A stretch of DNA of 64,000 nucleotides from Bradyrhizobium sp. BTAi1 (GTDB lineage: Bacteria > Pseudomonadota > Alphaproteobacteria > Rhizobiales > Xanthobacteraceae): contig NC_009485.1 in assembly GCF_000015165.1 (NCBI RefSeq), positions 2,644,001 to 2,708,000 on the forward strand, written 5' to 3'. Positions within the stretch are counted from its first letter, which is position 1; every line of letters starts with the position of its first letter. The notes under the pieces were generated by a model, which saw only the letters and a list, made by a program, of their open reading frames with translations, was not told where the DNA came from and did not search any database. The translations under genes and the position numbers were made by a program. Below, piece after piece: positions 36,460-44,824 of this stretch.

Positions 36460-37629
36460 ATGTCGATTGCGGTTCAAAAGGACGCCGGACCGGTTCTGCG
36501 CGGGCCGCTGGATTTTCCAGACAGCCCGCTGTCGCGCGCGGCGCGCCAGCCGCTGATGCTCGGGCTGTTCCTGAACCTGCAGGACATCCGGCTCTCGACC
36601 TTTCCATCCAGCTCGACCTGGACCTACGACTACAACGCCGAGATCGTGCGCAAGGCCGACGAATTGGGATTCGAGATTGCGTTCAGCCGCACGCAATGGC
36701 TGCCCAAGGGTGGATATGACGGAGAGGCGTCGCTCGACAGTTTCGTGGCGCTCGGCGCGATGGCGGGCAGCACCCGGAACATTCTCCTGATCTCGACCTT
36801 GCATGTGCTCTACGGGCCCTGGCATCCGCTGCATATCGCCAAGATCGGCGCCACCTTCGACCACATCTCGAAAGGCCGCTGGGGCATCAACATCGTCACC
36901 GGGCACCGCGCGATCGAACACGAGATGTTCGGCTGGGATCGGATCGAGCACGATCGGCGCTACGAGATGACGGGCGAGCTGTTCGACGTGCTGCACCGGC
37001 TGTGGACCGACACCGAGAACTATTCCTACGACGGCAAGCTGTCACCTTGGAAGATCAAGGACGGCTACATCACGCCGAAACCGCTCTATGGCCGGCCGGT
37101 GCTGGTGACTGCGACGGGGTCGCCGGCCGGCATCGATTTCGCCGCGCAGCATTCCGACCTGCTGTTCATCACGTCGCCGGGCGGCGCTCATATCGACAGC
37201 GCCCTGGAGACGCTGCCCGATCATATCGCTGGCATCAAGGCACGCGCCCGTGCGCGCGGCCGCGAGGTCAAGACGATCATCAATCCGATCATCATCAGCC
37301 GCGATACTGAGGCCGAGACTGCGGCCTATCTGAAGGGCATCGTCGACAACAAGATTCCCTCGACCTTCGGCAGTTCGTCGCGCAACGCCTATGACAGCGA
37401 CGCCGTGGCCTGGAAGGGACGCGGTGATCCGCGGCACAAGCAGGGTCTGGGCCTGGGCGGCAACATCGAGATCATCGGCACGCCCGAACAGGTCGTCGAC
37501 AAGCTGGCCGGGCTGAAGAGGGCCGGCATCGATGGCGTGCAGCTCAACTTCTACGACTTCGCGCCGGACTTCGATCATTTCGCACAGACGACGCTGCCGC
37601 TGCTCCGCCACGCGGGGCTCAGGCTCTGA
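36460..37629 (+). CDS. LLM-class FMN-dependent monooxygenase (SsuD/SfnG-like)
   Basis: This 389-residue luciferase-like monooxygenase contains TFDHISKGRWGINIVTGH near residues 133-150, LVTATGSPAGIDFAAQHSD in the substrate-binding half and GLGLGGNIEIIGTPEQVVD near the C-terminus. This pattern fits the FMNH2-dependent group that includes SsuD, SfnG and RutA; the N-terminal 30 residues are an unusual extension. It needs an external flavin reductase. It is the fourth reduced-flavin-type oxygenase candidate in the window after 16574, 17809, 19053 and 20447 if the SfnB pair counts as one system. Likely reaction: C-S cleavage of a sulfone or sulfonate, inferred from context. Confidence 0.82.
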   Translation: MSIAVQKDAGPVLRGPLDFPDSPLSRAARQPLMLGLFLNLQDIRLSTFPSSSTWTYDYNAEIVRKADELGFEIAFSRTQWLPKGGYDGEASLDSFVALGAMAGSTRNILLISTLHVLYGPWHPLHIAKIGATFDHISKGRWGINIVTGHRAIEHEMFGWDRIEHDRRYEMTGELFDVLHRLWTDTENYSYDGKLSPWKIKDGYITPKPLYGRPVLVTATGSPAGIDFAAQHSDLLFITSPGGAHIDSALETLPDHIAGIKARARARGREVKTIINPIIISRDTEAETAAYLKGIVDNKIPSTFGSSSRNAYDSDAVAWKGRGDPRHKQGLGLGGNIEIIGTPEQVVDKLAGLKRAGIDGVQLNFYDFAPDFDHFAQTTLPLLRHAGLRL

Positions 37630-38005
37630 CCGGTGAACGGCGCGTCACCTCTGTCGCGTAGCTGAACGGGGCGCTGACCATAGCGATACTGCGGTCCCAC
37701 GCTCGGCGCGAAGCTCGCGCCGGCCTCGCCATGGAACGATCAGATGCGCGCGGGCGCAGGGTGTTGCTCGGCCGAGTTCCACGGGGCGCATCGAGACAAT
37801 CGGGCCCCCAAGCGGAGCTGAGCAGCGCGCAACAAGGAGAAGAGTTGAGCCCAGCTCACCGCCGGCTCGACACCTGCAGCTCGTTCTCAGCCCCGGTCCG
37901 GTCAAGCCAGTTCATTTGGAAACCGCTACCAAGCGATTGATATCGGGGGGATCAAATGCGGCGAATGCTTCCAAATGCCCTCTGAAATCATTGAATAATC
38001 AAGCT
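37630..38005. other. Non-coding stretch before tRNA-Gln fragment
   Basis: These roughly 375 bases contain no recognisable gene. Open frames on both strands are short, arginine-rich and without family features. The sequence becomes clearly less GC-rich from about 37910 towards the tRNA fragment. It may be part of the right end of an integrated element or plain intergenic DNA. Confidence 0.4.
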
Positions 38006-38052
38006 GATTTTGATTCCGCCATTCGGAGGTTCGATCCCTCCCGCCCCAGCCA
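38006..38052 (+). repeat. 3' fragment of a tRNA-Gln(TTG) gene, probable attachment site
   Basis: The 47 bases read as the last two thirds of a tRNA: loop TTTTGAT with anticodon TTG at 38011-38013, the 3' anticodon stem TCCGC, the variable loop CATTC, the T arm GGAGG-TTCGATC-CCTCC, the acceptor strand CGCCCCA, discriminator G and an encoded CCA. Acceptor and discriminator text matches tRNA-Gln. The 5' part (acceptor, D arm) is absent; the preceding bases do not pair with CGCCCCA. Such 3' tRNA duplicates are left by tyrosine-integrase elements inserting into tRNA genes. A broken integrase lies 25 bases to the right. Confidence 0.8.
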
Positions 38053-38076
38053 GGTTTCTGGAGCCCAGTCAGTATC

Positions 38077-38451
38077 TTACATTTTTGCGATTTTGTTGTT
38101 CTGAAACTCGCCAGACGCCGCATTCTGAAACTCTGTTTGCGTTGTGTTCGTCAAAACGTGAGCTCGTCGTTTGCGTGTTGCCGCAAGGATGCGCGGCGCT
38201 GTGCGCTTGGCGTAGCCGGCGTAGCTCCCTCGTGCGGTGTGCCGATAGGGCACGGCCCTGTCCCTCCGCAAGTTCGGCCTCCTCAAGCTCGGTCATCCCG
38301 CCATGCCGGCAGGCGTCGAGTGTGAACGTGACGGGCAGGCCGATTTCCTTCCGCATGCGCTGAACGATCTTTTGCATGCCGGAGAACGAGTAGGGCTCGT
38401 GAGCTCCCACCTCCGATCTGCGTGCCGGACGACCCCGACGATGTCTGCCAA
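38077..38451 (-). pseudogene. Tyrosine-type site-specific integrase remnant, frameshifted
   Basis: Only the C-terminal part of a phage-type integrase survives, spread over three frames. One frame reads PYSFSGMQKIVQRMRKEIGL then TFTLDACRHGGMTELEE, carrying the catalytic RHGG box, and then RALSAHRT (the H-x-x-R/GHxT region). After a frameshift near 38230 the next frame gives GSYAGYAKRTAPRILAATRK with the probable active-site tyrosine and runs to the stop at 38077. A third frame upstream (LADIVGVVRHADRRWE) may be a further piece. The N-terminal half is missing. It points towards the tRNA-Gln fragment as functional integrases usually do, so it is the relic of the element that created that site. 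Confidence 0.72.
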
Positions 38452-38615
38452 CGGCACGGGCGATCGCGCTCCGTCCGACCTCGACGCCGCCGGAACTGCC
38501 ATGTGCGCTCATGATCGCCATGCGGCTGCCCGATCGGACGCCATTCACCCACTAATCGGTCAAAATCCACATTGCGCTTCTTGATCATCATATTGATTTT
38601 ATTGAAATTTGGATT

Positions 38616-38631
38616 TGGCACGGCATCTGCA
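38616..38631 (+). promoter_or_regulatory. Sigma-54-type promoter (-24/-12)
   Basis: TGGCACG-GCAT-CTGCA matches the sigma-54 consensus TGGCACG-N4-TTGCW at 11 of 12 fixed positions, with GG and GC exactly 12 bases apart. It lies 51 bases before the ATG at 38682, in an AT-rich patch. In Rhizobiales such promoters are activated by NtrC-type enhancer-binding proteins, often under nitrogen limitation. It would drive the operon 38682-48797, which encodes uptake and hydrolysis of an amide or carbamoyl compound. Confidence 0.55.
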
Positions 38632-38681
38632 TGACCGTTTTGGCCGGTTGGAGTTTCGTTCCGCAAGATAGGGGAATGTCG

Positions 38682-40262
38682 ATGCCTTCAGAATTTAGCC
38701 GCCGTCACTTTATGCAAGGTGCCGCGGCCGCCGCTGCGGCGGGATACATGCAGATCAATCCGGACTTCTTCGTTTCCAGAGCGTTCGCTCAGTCCGGGAA
38801 GACGCTGACGTTTCTGTCGGCGGAGAACATCACCGGCAATTGGGATCCGACCGCCCACACCACGCTCTCGCAGAAGAACATCGAGGGCTTCGTCATGGGC
38901 TTCCTGACGCGCACGCCGATGAAGCTCGATAAGCCCGATGAGGTCGTCTACGAGCTGGCGACCGACATCAAGCTGCTCGATCCCAACAGGCTCCAGATCA
39001 AGCTGCGCGAGGGTGTCGTCTTCCATGACGGCAAGCCCTTCAAGGCCGAGGACGTCAAGGCGACCTTCGAATACGGGGCGCGCGCGGACCGTCCGGCGCA
39101 GTGGTATCCCGGACCGACCGAGACGCTGAAGATCGATACGCCCGACGACTACACGGTGATCGTCGACACGTCGAAGGGCGGCTATCCCGCTCATCTGTTC
39201 ATGTTCCTCGCAGCGTTCCTGCCGATGATGTCGGCAAAGGACATCGCTGCCGGCCCGGGCGGTGTGTTGTCCCAGCGCCTTAACGGCACGGGCCCGTTGA
39301 AGTTCGTGGAGCAGCGCGGCAACTCGACCGTGATGGTGGCCAACGAAGGCTACTTCAAGGGCAAGCCGGCGATCGCCGGAATCAACTTCAACTTCGTCGG
39401 CGATTCCACGACGCGCATGCTGTCCCTGATGAACGGCCAGGCCTCCATCGTGGAGCGGCTCGAACCCGAGCAGGTCGACACCGTCAAGGCCAACGCCAAC
39501 ATCCACATCAATCGTGTTGTCTCGGTCGAGAACAAATATCTCTGGTTTCGCTGCTCGAAGCCGCCCTTCAACGATCCGCGCATCCGTCTGGCCGCCTGTC
39601 ATGCGATCAACCGCGACGTCATTCTCGAGGTTCTCGGTAGCGCGGGACACGCCTCGTCGAACTTCGTTTCGCCGGTGAAGTTCGGCTATTTCGACCTGCC
39701 GAACTATCCGAAGTTCGACCCTGCAAAGTGCCAGGCGCTGCTGGCGGAGGCCGGCTTTCCAAAGGGCAAGGGACTGCCGCCGCTCGAATACATCACCTCG
39801 GTCGGCTTCTATCCGAAGACCAAGGAATACGGCGAAGTCCTCACCGCCATGCTCAATGAGCAGGGTTTCAACGTCAGCCTCACCGTGCTCGAGCCTGCGG
39901 CGTGGAACGAGCGGCTCTATCACCGGCCCGGCGGAGGTCCCGGCCACATGGTCGACTGCGGCTGGTCGACCGGCTCGCCGGAGCCGGATCTGATCCTGCG
40001 CACGCACTTCCATTCGACGTCGCATCGCATTTGCGGCATCGAGGATGCCGCGATCGACGCCTCGCTCGACAAGGAGCGCAGTGCCCCGACGCTCGAGGAG
40101 CGCAAGAAGATCCTTCAGACCGAGACGATGCCGCTCATTGCATCGAAGATGCCGGCGCTGTCGCTGTTCACGTCCGTAATGATCCACGCGATGCACAAGG
40201 ATTATGCCGGGCTGTTCATCTACCCCGACGGCTCGATGGACGCGTCGAAGAGCGCCGCCTGA
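38682..40262 (+). CDS. Family 5 extracellular solute-binding protein (Tat signal)
   Basis: This 526-residue periplasmic binding protein has a Tat leader, FSRRHFMQGAAAAAAAGY, with cleavage near RAFAQS. Of the possible starts, ATG 38682 is favoured because AGGGGA lies 6 bases upstream; ATG 38676 would leave no spacing. Family motifs are IKLREGVVFHDGKPFKAEDV and RLNGTGPLKFVEQ. It is followed by a strong hairpin and then by two permeases and a dual ATPase, so it is the receptor of a complete peptide-type importer. It is clearly more distant from the other family 5 proteins in the window than they are from each other. Confidence 0.87.
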   Translation: MPSEFSRRHFMQGAAAAAAAGYMQINPDFFVSRAFAQSGKTLTFLSAENITGNWDPTAHTTLSQKNIEGFVMGFLTRTPMKLDKPDEVVYELATDIKLLDPNRLQIKLREGVVFHDGKPFKAEDVKATFEYGARADRPAQWYPGPTETLKIDTPDDYTVIVDTSKGGYPAHLFMFLAAFLPMMSAKDIAAGPGGVLSQRLNGTGPLKFVEQRGNSTVMVANEGYFKGKPAIAGINFNFVGDSTTRMLSLMNGQASIVERLEPEQVDTVKANANIHINRVVSVENKYLWFRCSKPPFNDPRIRLAACHAINRDVILEVLGSAGHASSNFVSPVKFGYFDLPNYPKFDPAKCQALLAEAGFPKGKGLPPLEYITSVGFYPKTKEYGEVLTAMLNEQGFNVSLTVLEPAAWNERLYHRPGGGPGHMVDCGWSTGSPEPDLILRTHFHSTSHRICGIEDAAIDASLDKERSAPTLEERKKILQTETMPLIASKMPALSLFTSVMIHAMHKDYAGLFIYPDGSMDASKSAA

Positions 40263-40270
40263 CTCGATCC

Positions 40271-40299
40271 GAGCCGCACCTCGATGCGAGGTGCGGCTC
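40271..40299 (+). terminator. Intra-operon hairpin between binding protein and permease genes
   Basis: GAGCCGCACCTCG and CGAGGTGCGGCTC form a perfect 13-bp stem with an ATG loop, 8 bases after the binding-protein stop and 24 bases before the permease start. No T-run follows. In ABC operons such structures typically stabilise or partly terminate the message so that the binding protein is made in excess over the membrane parts. Confidence 0.6.
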
Positions 40300-40322
40300 T
40301 CGCCACCCGATGAGGCTCGCGA

Positions 40323-41303
40323 ATGTTCACGTTGAATTTTCTGATACGCCGCCTGACGCAGGGCGTGGTCATCATCGGCCTCGTGTCGCTGCTGATCTTT
40401 ACGTTGTTGCGCGTGGTCCCCGGTGATCCGGTGCGGCTCATGGCCGGTGGCATGGCGCCGGAGGCGCTGATCGAGAAGATCGCCAAGGACATGGGGCTGC
40501 GCGACCCGATCATCGTGCAGTTCGGCCGCTACATGGGATCCGTGTTGCAAGGAGATCTGGGCCAGTCCTTCGTGCGGCCGGCCAACGGGGCTGCAACCGG
40601 CGGCGCGAACTTCAACGATACCACTCGCGGCGAGCGCGCCAAGGTGCTCACGCTGATCCTGGAGGCGCTGCCGATGACGCTTCAGCTTGCCGCGGTGACG
40701 CTGGCGATCGCGTTGCTGTTCTCGGCCGTCGTCGGCATCGCCGGTGGGCTCAACCCCAGCGGATGGCCCGACAAGCTCGCATTCTACATCTCGTCGGTGT
40801 TCATCTCGCTGCCCAATTTCTGGCTGGGCATCGTCCTGACGCTTCTGCTGTCGGTCAAGCTCGGCTGGTTGCCGGCCATCGGCTACCACGGTTTCGCCTA
40901 CACCATTCTGCCGGCCGTCGTGCTCGCCGTCGAGATGTCGCCGGTGCTGATCCGCACGCTGGTCGGCGCGGTGTCGTCGCAGATGACCGAGCCCTATGTC
41001 TCGGTCGGGCGCGTGCGCGGCCTCGGCCGGACCCGCATCATCGCCAACCACGTGATGCGAAACGCGTCGGTCCCACTGCTCAACCTGCTCGGCATTCAGT
41101 TCTCGAGCCTGCTCGGCGGCGTGATCATCGTCGAATACATCTTCGACTATCCCGGGCTTGGCCTGCTCACCATCAACGCCGTGCTGCAGCGTGACTTCCC
41201 GCTGATCCAGGGCATCGCGATCGTGACGAGCGCCATCTTCGTCGTGATCAACATCATCGTCGATCTCGTCGCGACGACGATCGACCCCCGGCTCGACTAC
41301 TGA
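40323..41303 (+). CDS. Peptide-type ABC transporter permease (DppB family)
   Basis: This 326-residue permease begins with LNFLIRRLTQGVVIIGLVSL, the DppB-type first helix, has RVVPGDPVRLMAGGMAPEA after it and the EAA loop EPYVSVGRVRGLGRTRII. The periplasmic loop contains an insertion (about GAATGGANFNDTTRGERAK) compared with the DppB-type gene at 11416. The C-terminal IDPRLDY is family-typical. It follows the binding-protein gene after a 60-base gap containing a hairpin. Confidence 0.87.
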   Translation: MFTLNFLIRRLTQGVVIIGLVSLLIFTLLRVVPGDPVRLMAGGMAPEALIEKIAKDMGLRDPIIVQFGRYMGSVLQGDLGQSFVRPANGAATGGANFNDTTRGERAKVLTLILEALPMTLQLAAVTLAIALLFSAVVGIAGGLNPSGWPDKLAFYISSVFISLPNFWLGIVLTLLLSVKLGWLPAIGYHGFAYTILPAVVLAVEMSPVLIRTLVGAVSSQMTEPYVSVGRVRGLGRTRIIANHVMRNASVPLLNLLGIQFSSLLGGVIIVEYIFDYPGLGLLTINAVLQRDFPLIQGIAIVTSAIFVVINIIVDLVATTIDPRLDY

Positions 41304-41325
41304 GCCGCGACTCCGAAGGCTTCCG

Positions 41326-42243
41326 ATGTCGATCATGTCAATCACATCTTCCCATTCGTCGACGCCTCTGGCGTCCCGCTCGCTCGCGCGGCGCGTGTTC
41401 GACAGAGCGGTGGCGTCGCCCGGGTTTCGCGTCGGGGCGGCGATCTTCCTTGCGCTCGTGCTCGCGACGGCTCTGTATCCCGAGTTGAGCGCCATCGATC
41501 CCACCAAGATGGACGTCAAGGCGCGGCTTCTCCCGCCGCTGTTCACCGGAACGAACTGGAACTGGGGTCATCCCCTGGGCACCGATCAGATCGGCCGCGA
41601 TATGCTGGTCCGCTCCCTGGTCGGGCTGCGCTACTCGTTCCTGATCGGCATGGCCTCGGTGATCGTCATGCTGATCGTCGGCTGCGCTCTCGGCACGGTC
41701 GCCGGCTATTTCGGCGGACGCACCGATGCCGTCATTATGCGCCTCACGGATGCCCAACTCTCGATCCCCATGATCATCCTCGCCATCGCCGTGCTCGGCG
41801 TGTCGCGTCCGACCATTCCCGCCATTGTTCTCGTGCTCGGCATTTCGAACTGGCCCGTCTATGCGCGCATGATGCGTAGCGTTGTCATGACCGAGCGCCA
41901 GCGCGAGTTCGTCCGGGCGGCGAAGATCGGCGGATCGACCGATCTGCGCATCATCGTCACGCTGCTGTTGCCGCTGCTCCTGCCGTCGGTACTGTTCTCC
42001 TCGGTGCTGGACGTCGCGCGCATGATGATCTTCGAATCGACGCTCGGTTTCCTCGGCCTCGGCGTCCAGCCGCCGACTCCGACCTTCGGCAACATCATCG
42101 CCGATGGCCGCAAGTACCTGCTCAACGCGTGGTGGATCGCGACCATGCCAGGACTGTTCCTGGGTCTGACCCTGACCAGCATCAACCTAATGGGTGCAGC
42201 GCTCGAGCGGGCGCGCGACACCGTTCACGCCGGAGGTGAATGA
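41326..42243 (+). CDS. Peptide-type ABC transporter permease (DppC family)
   Basis: This 305-residue DppC-type permease carries the hallmark HPLGTDQIGRDMLVRSLVG, the EAA loop REFVRAAKIGGSTDLRII and the helix pair with TLGFLGLGVQPPTPTFGN. The ATG at 41326 gives a serine-rich leader; a second ATG at 41335 is possible. The stop overlaps the start of the ATPase gene (ATGA), so translation is coupled. It forms the membrane channel with the preceding gene. Confidence 0.87.
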   Translation: MSIMSITSSHSSTPLASRSLARRVFDRAVASPGFRVGAAIFLALVLATALYPELSAIDPTKMDVKARLLPPLFTGTNWNWGHPLGTDQIGRDMLVRSLVGLRYSFLIGMASVIVMLIVGCALGTVAGYFGGRTDAVIMRLTDAQLSIPMIILAIAVLGVSRPTIPAIVLVLGISNWPVYARMMRSVVMTERQREFVRAAKIGGSTDLRIIVTLLLPLLLPSVLFSSVLDVARMMIFESTLGFLGLGVQPPTPTFGNIIADGRKYLLNAWWIATMPGLFLGLTLTSINLMGAALERARDTVHAGGE

Positions 42244-44066
42244 TGGCGGCGCTGCTCGAACTGCGCAACATGACGGTTGCGCTCGGCCGGTCCGAAACCG
42301 CGAAAGTCATTCTCGACGACGTCTCGTTCTCGCTGGCGCCGAAGGAGATCGTGGGCGTTGTGGGCGCCAGCGCGTCCGGCAAAACGGTGCTGTCGCGCGC
42401 CGCGGTCAACTGGCTCGAACCGCCGCTGACGCGGCGTTCCGGCACCGTGCTGTTCGAAGGGCGCGACATCTACGCCATGAAGGAGGCGGACATGCGCGCG
42501 CTGCGCCAGCGCGTGTCCTATGTCGGCGCCAACCCGATGGGGGCGCTCGACCCGACGCTGCCTGTCGGCGCCCAGATCGTCGAGAAGATGCGCGCGGTGA
42601 TGCCGGATGTCTCGCGCCGGCAGGCCGAGGATCGTGTCATCGCGCTGTTGGATGCGGTCCGCATTCCCTCGGCGCGGAACAGGTTCCACGATTATCCCTC
42701 CCAGTTCTCGGGCGGGATGATGCAGCGCGCCTTGATCGTCGACGCCCTCGTTACCAATCCGGCCGTGCTGGTCGCGGACAACGTGACTCAGCCGCTCGAT
42801 GTCACGGTGGCGGCGCAGGTCATCCGCTTGATCAAGGAGCTCACCGATCAGTTCGACACCGCGGTGCTGTTCATCTCGTCGTCGCTTCCCATGGTGCGCG
42901 AGGCGAGTTCGCGGACGCTCGTGATCGATCGCGGTCGCATCGTGGAGGAGCAGGCGACGGAGGCGCTTGTCGCGAGCCCGATCCACCCCTACACCCGTGA
43001 GCTGGTGGCGCAGACGCCGCAGATCTGGCGCGGTGCCGGCGCCGTGCCGGCGCTGCCGGCCGAACGCGAGGTCGTGCTCAGCCTGCGCGACGCATCACAG
43101 ACCTACCGGGTCAAGAAGCGCAACGGCATCGGCGGCGTCAATCTCGTGCGTGCCGTCCGCAACGTGACCTTCGATGTACGGCGCGGCGACAGCTTTGCCA
43201 TTGTCGGTGAGTCCGGATGCGGCAAGTCCACTTTGATGCGGCTGCTGTCGCGGCTCGAGCTTCCGAGCGCGGGACAAATCCTTTGCGAAGGCAAGGATAT
43301 CGCGACCTTGCGCGGACGCGATCTGCTGGCGTTTCGCGCCAGGCTTCAGCTCGTGCTGCAGGATCCGTTCGGATCGCTGCCGCCGCGGACCTCGATCGGC
43401 CGCATGCTGGAGGAGCCGCTGCGCACGCATGGCTGGCGCGACAAGGAGAAGCTGCGGGCGCGCGTGCTGAAGGTGATGTTGGAAGTCGGCCTCGCTGCCG
43501 AGCTGTACAACGAGCTGCCGCTCGGCCTCAGCGCCGGCCAGCGCCAGCGTGTCAACGTGGCGCGGGCCCTGGTGCTGGAGCCCACGATTCTGATCATGGA
43601 CGAGACGCTGTCGGCGCTCGATCAGGCGGAGCAGTTCAAGCTGCTCGACCTTTTCCAGGCGTTGCAGAAGGAATACAACCTGACCTACATCTTCATCTCA
43701 CATGATCTGGCCATGGTCCGGAAGGTCTGCAATCGTGTCGCCGTGATGTATCTCGGGGAGGTGTTCGAGCTTGCCGACAATCAGCGTCTGTTTTTCGATC
43801 CCGGCCATCCCTACACGATGGCGCTGCTGAGTGCGATGCCGACCCTCGAAGAGAAGCGCTACAAGCCCGAGGACTGCCTGCTGGAGGGCGAGCCGCCGAG
43901 CCCGCTCTCGATTCCGGCCGGCTGCAGCTTCAAGTCGCGCTGCCCGCGCGCGATGGAGATCTGCAACGGAGAGCAGCCGTTCCTGACCGTTCGCGATGAG
44001 CAGGACTTTGCCGCCTGTCATCTCGTCGCGCGCACGATGTCGCCGGCCGAGAGGGCCTCGCCATGA
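42240..44066 (+). CDS. Fused dual-ATPase subunit of peptide-type ABC importer
   Basis: This 608-residue protein holds two nucleotide-binding domains. The first has a variant Walker A, GASASGKTV, and a signature FSGGMMQRALIVDALV with Walker B AVLVADNVTQPLD, so its usual DEPT is replaced by DNVT and the catalytic glutamate is missing. The second domain is canonical ([35 protein letters not shown]). The C-terminus has the oligopeptide tail FDPGHPYTMALLSAMP and a cysteine-containing segment SFKSRCPRAMEICN. Two ATG codons stand in tandem (42240 and 42243) behind GGAGGTGA. One degenerate and one active ATP site is a known arrangement in heterodimeric ABC proteins. Confidence 0.86.
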   Translation: MMAALLELRNMTVALGRSETAKVILDDVSFSLAPKEIVGVVGASASGKTVLSRAAVNWLEPPLTRRSGTVLFEGRDIYAMKEADMRALRQRVSYVGANPMGALDPTLPVGAQIVEKMRAVMPDVSRRQAEDRVIALLDAVRIPSARNRFHDYPSQFSGGMMQRALIVDALVTNPAVLVADNVTQPLDVTVAAQVIRLIKELTDQFDTAVLFISSSLPMVREASSRTLVIDRGRIVEEQATEALVASPIHPYTRELVAQTPQIWRGAGAVPALPAEREVVLSLRDASQTYRVKKRNGIGGVNLVRAVRNVTFDVRRGDSFAIVGESGCGKSTLMRLLSRLELPSAGQILCEGKDIATLRGRDLLAFRARLQLVLQDPFGSLPPRTSIGRMLEEPLRTHGWRDKEKLRARVLKVMLEVGLAAELYNELPLGLSAGQRQRVNVARALVLEPTILIMDETLSALDQAEQFKLLDLFQALQKEYNLTYIFISHDLAMVRKVCNRVAVMYLGEVFELADNQRLFFDPGHPYTMALLSAMPTLEEKRYKPEDCLLEGEPPSPLSIPAGCSFKSRCPRAMEICNGEQPFLTVRDEQDFAACHLVARTMSPAERASP

Positions 44067-44824
44067 GCTTCACCGAGAGCCGGCTCGAATTGATCAGAGC
44101 CATGCTGCGGCAGAAGCAGCGCGTTCACGTCAAGGACCTGGTCGATCAGCTCAAGGTCAGCCACGAGTCGATCCGCCGCGATCTGCGCGAGCTCGAAACG
44201 CAAGGCTTCGCCCGGCGTGTCTATGGCGGCGCTGTGCTCGAGAGCCAGGAAAGCGATCAGCCTTTTGCGGAACGTCTGCGCGTCGGCGGCCGCGAGAAGA
44301 TGCGGATCGGAGAAGCGGCTGGCGCGCTGGTCAAGGACGGCATGAAGATCTTCGTCGACGAGGGAACGACGGCGCTGGCCTGCCTGAAATACATCGAGAC
44401 ACGCAAGGATCTCACCATCGTCACCAACTCGCTCGCGGTCGCATCGCATTTCTTTTACCAGGGATCGGCGAACGTGCGCGTCCTGGGCGGCCGGCTCCAG
44501 CCGGTCTACCAGGCGACGTTCGGTCCTGAGGCCGTCGCCGCCATCAAGGAACACTTTTTCGATCTCGCGATCATTGCGATCAGTGCCGTTCACGCCCAGC
44601 GCGGTTTCATGGATTACGGCGAGGACGAAGCCATCATGCGACGCGCCGCCCGTGCTCAGGCCAAGCGGTCTGTGATCGTCGCCGACAGCTCCAAGTTCGG
44701 CCGGCTCGGCTCGATCCACACGTTCGGACTGGGTGACCTCGATGCCGTCATCACCGCTGCGCCTCTCGCCGCCGAGTTTGCCGACCAGTTCCGTCAATTG
44801 AAAGTGGACGTGATTTATGCCTGA
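44063..44824 (+). CDS. DeoR-family transcriptional regulator
   Basis: This 253-residue cytoplasmic repressor-type protein has the N-terminal DeoR winged helix (RVHVKDLVDQLKVSHESIRR, then DLRELETQGFARRVYGGAVL) and the DeoR sensor domain, marked by IFVDEGTTALACLKYIE and LTIVTNSLAVASHF. Sensors of this type bind phosphorylated sugars or similar small phosphates. The start overlaps the ATPase stop (ATGA), so the regulator is co-expressed with the importer. Two kinases and a phosphatase later in the operon could make and remove its ligand. Target operators are not identified. Confidence 0.87.
   Translation: MSFTESRLELIRAMLRQKQRVHVKDLVDQLKVSHESIRRDLRELETQGFARRVYGGAVLESQESDQPFAERLRVGGREKMRIGEAAGALVKDGMKIFVDEGTTALACLKYIETRKDLTIVTNSLAVASHFFYQGSANVRVLGGRLQPVYQATFGPEAVAAIKEHFFDLAIIAISAVHAQRGFMDYGEDEAIMRRAARAQAKRSVIVADSSKFGRLGSIHTFGLGDLDAVITAAPLAAEFADQFRQLKVDVIYA

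Noticed and set aside
37645..37905. 86-codon minus-strand frame before the tRNA-Gln fragment
   Set aside because: Composition resembles non-coding GC-rich DNA and no homology is recognisable.
38688..41546. Very long open frame (about 950 codons) on the minus strand across the family 5 receptor and permease genes
   Set aside because: It is antisense to two genes with clear homology and consists of arginine/aspartate/histidine-rich text without motifs, a usual by-product of high GC content.
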